NCBI RefSeq assembly: GCF_963678545.1
Contig: NZ_OY782870.1
Span: forward strand, 1 to 64,000
Reading direction: 5' to 3'
Origin: an uncultured Methanomethylovorans sp.
Lineage (GTDB): Archaea > Halobacteriota > Methanosarcinia > Methanosarcinales > Methanosarcinaceae
DNA length: 64,000 nt
The notes beneath the pieces are model-generated. The model was not told where the DNA came from, did not search any database, and saw nothing but the letters and a program-made list of their open reading frames with translations. Both the position numbers and the translations under genes were made by a program. Below, piece by piece: positions 62,982-64,000 of the stretch (within the stretch, counting starts at the first letter, position 1; every line of letters starts with the position of its first letter).

Positions 62982-64000
62982 TTATTCACCTCCACAACAA
63001 CCAACCTTCAGGTTGGAAGACTGTTTTGAAGGAACATCTTCATAGGCCTTTTCAATGGCATCCTTTGCGTATCGTATCAACTGTAGAATATGGATCTTAG
63101 AAGGACAGACCACTGTGCATTTTCCACATTCAATACAATTATCGATATGTGACTGATGACATTCATCAAAACGACCCTGATCAGACAAAGCTGCAAGCTT
63201 GTTTGGAAGTAGCTCCACAGGACATACATCCACACATGCTCCACAATGAGTACAGTCAATTGATTCATCAGTATCCACATCTTCCAACTTCTGGAAAGAT
63301 ATTCTTGTAGTAGTCTTTGTGACTGGGACCTCATCAGTATACTGAGCAACTCCGGTCCTCATTCCATTAGCAATCAGTTTTCCAGAAGTTATTAAATTGC
63401 CACCAAATGCCTCTATCACATCTTTAAAAGGTGTACCGATTCTGACGACTACATGAGATGGACAATTCGCAAAGCCTTCTAAGGAAACATAGGTTTCATA
63501 ATAAGGTTTTCCTTCGTGTACGGCGTCATATAATGCTTTTGCGGATTTTACACCACATATAGCTACACCAACATCTGCAGGAGTGCGGCCTTGTGGAACT
63601 TTCCTACCTGTGACATTATAAGTGAAGAAATTGAGGATACGTTTTCCATATATCCTCTTCTGGGAAAGCACCAGGATGTTAGATTCACGATCCTTGAAGT
63701 AGTAACCAATCCTACGATTGCCTATAAGAGGTGCTACGATCAATGGTTTTCCTTGCAACTTAAATTCTTCAAAAGCTGCTATAGACTCATGATCATCACT
63801 CCGGATAACAATCGCACCTTTAGATGCTCCTGCTGCTTTCATTAGAAGCTGCAGTGCATCAAGCATTTGAGTACTGTATTCTAAAGGAGCTTTGAAGTTT
63901 CCACCTATCCATTCCGAAGAAGTGGCATTTATCAATACTGTGTCTATCTTCTTTCCCTCTGGCTTAAGAACAGTCTGTGTGGGAACACCATAGTGTTCTA
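62982..64000 (-). CDS. rnfC: Rnf complex iron-sulfur subunit RnfC, N-terminus outside window
   Basis: About 339 residues visible, with the frame open to the right edge (the TTG-started frame at 63935 is internal). Soluble SLBB-like region, two [4Fe-4S] motifs C-T-H-C-G-A-C-V-D-V-C-P and C-I-E-C-G-K-C-T-V-V-C-P, and a C-C-G-G-E tail. In this family RnfC docks the electron acceptor; in Methanosarcina a cytochrome MmcA gene lies upstream, which would fall outside the window. Confidence 0.94.
   Translation of the reverse strand, partial: EHYGVPTQTVLKPEGKKIDTVLINATSSEWIGGNFKAPLEYSTQMLDALQLLMKAAGASKGAIVIRSDDHESIAAFEEFKLQGKPLIVAPLIGNRRIGYYFKDRESNILVLSQKRIYGKRILNFFTYNVTGRKVPQGRTPADVGVAICGVKSAKALYDAVHEGKPYYETYVSLEGFANCPSHVVVRIGTPFKDVIEAFGGNLITSGKLIANGMRTGVAQYTDEVPVTKTTTRISFQKLEDVDTDESIDCTHCGACVDVCPVELLPNKLAALSDQGRFDECHQSHIDNCIECGKCTVVCPSKIHILQLIRYAKDAIEKAYEDVPSKQSSNLKVGCCGGE

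Noticed and set aside
1..64000. CRISPR arrays, rRNA genes, replication origin, prophage
   Set aside because: No regularly spaced repeats, rRNA sequence, phage structural genes or origin-like repeats with orc1/cdc6 were seen.
63935..64000. TTG start for RnfC at 63935
   Set aside because: The frame continues to the window edge with RnfC-like residues (Y-G-V-P-T-Q-T-V-L-K-P), so the gene is truncated by the window, not started there.

Overview
The window comes from a methanogenic euryarchaeon of the order Methanosarcinales. Supporting genes are a Na+-type Rnf complex (rnfCDGEAB), an HdrABC/MvhD heterodisulfide reductase cluster, two RPA operons with zinc-finger RPAs, archaeal AlaS, PCNA, PriL, TFS, RFC small subunit, an archaeal histone, deoxyhypusine synthase and archaeosortase. 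I infer a methylotrophic Methanosarcinaceae member (Methanomethylovorans, Methanolobus or Methanococcoides-like). The genus cannot be fixed from sequence reading alone.

Layout. 0-4.6 kb: a truncated methyltransferase, then a signalling group (CheY-like protein, KaiC-like/REC protein, PAS histidine kinase). 4.6-9.3 kb: alaS, followed by a decayed tandem duplication that copied the 5' end of alaS, a small unknown gene and the start of the next gene. 9.4-20.4 kb: mostly housekeeping genes (surE, moaA, cbiA/cfbB), a membrane-stress module (htpX-pspAB converging with pspA-pspAA), the replication/transcription group priL-pcn-TFS-Nudix, and an operon artA-asd-pssA-mptD. 20.4-27 kb: hisC, argD, a bactofilin-like protein, a PUA protein, a probable structured ncRNA, rtcB and archease. 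27-34 kb: a seven-gene electron-transfer cluster hdrC-hdrB-hdrA-mvhD-frhB/fdhB-like-shortened fdhA-like-orf64. 34-47.5 kb: lipid synthesis, aldolase, tRNA-Thr, a very large TPR protein, PHP phosphoesterase, nitrilase, TrmO, deoxyhypusine synthase, two HTH regulators and RPA operon 1. 47.6-53 kb: an amino-acid permease with USP domains, one IS nested in another (both with clean target duplications), and a class I aldolase. 53-64 kb: RPA operon 2, flavodoxin, histone, rfcS, and the Rnf operon running off the right edge.

How the genes work together. The Rnf complex and the Hdr cluster are the two energy-conservation modules: Rnf couples ferredoxin oxidation to Na+ transport, and HdrABC-MvhD reduces CoM-S-S-CoB. 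Here the Hdr cluster carries its own F420-binding FrhB-family subunit and a shortened formate-dehydrogenase-like subunit, suggesting an F420H2-linked Hdr complex. ArtA next to archaetidylserine synthesis genes fits lipid anchoring of cell-surface proteins.

Most notable observations: (1) at least three genes, including rfcS, have conserved N-termini and Shine-Dalgarno sites that point to AUC/AUU/AUA start codons, with no ATG, GTG or TTG available; (2) the F420-type Hdr cluster; (3) an ncRNA candidate with a TATA box, an 11-bp closing stem and a T6 end; (4) the alaS-derived tandem duplication in which only the small ORF stayed intact; (5) the nested insertion sequences.
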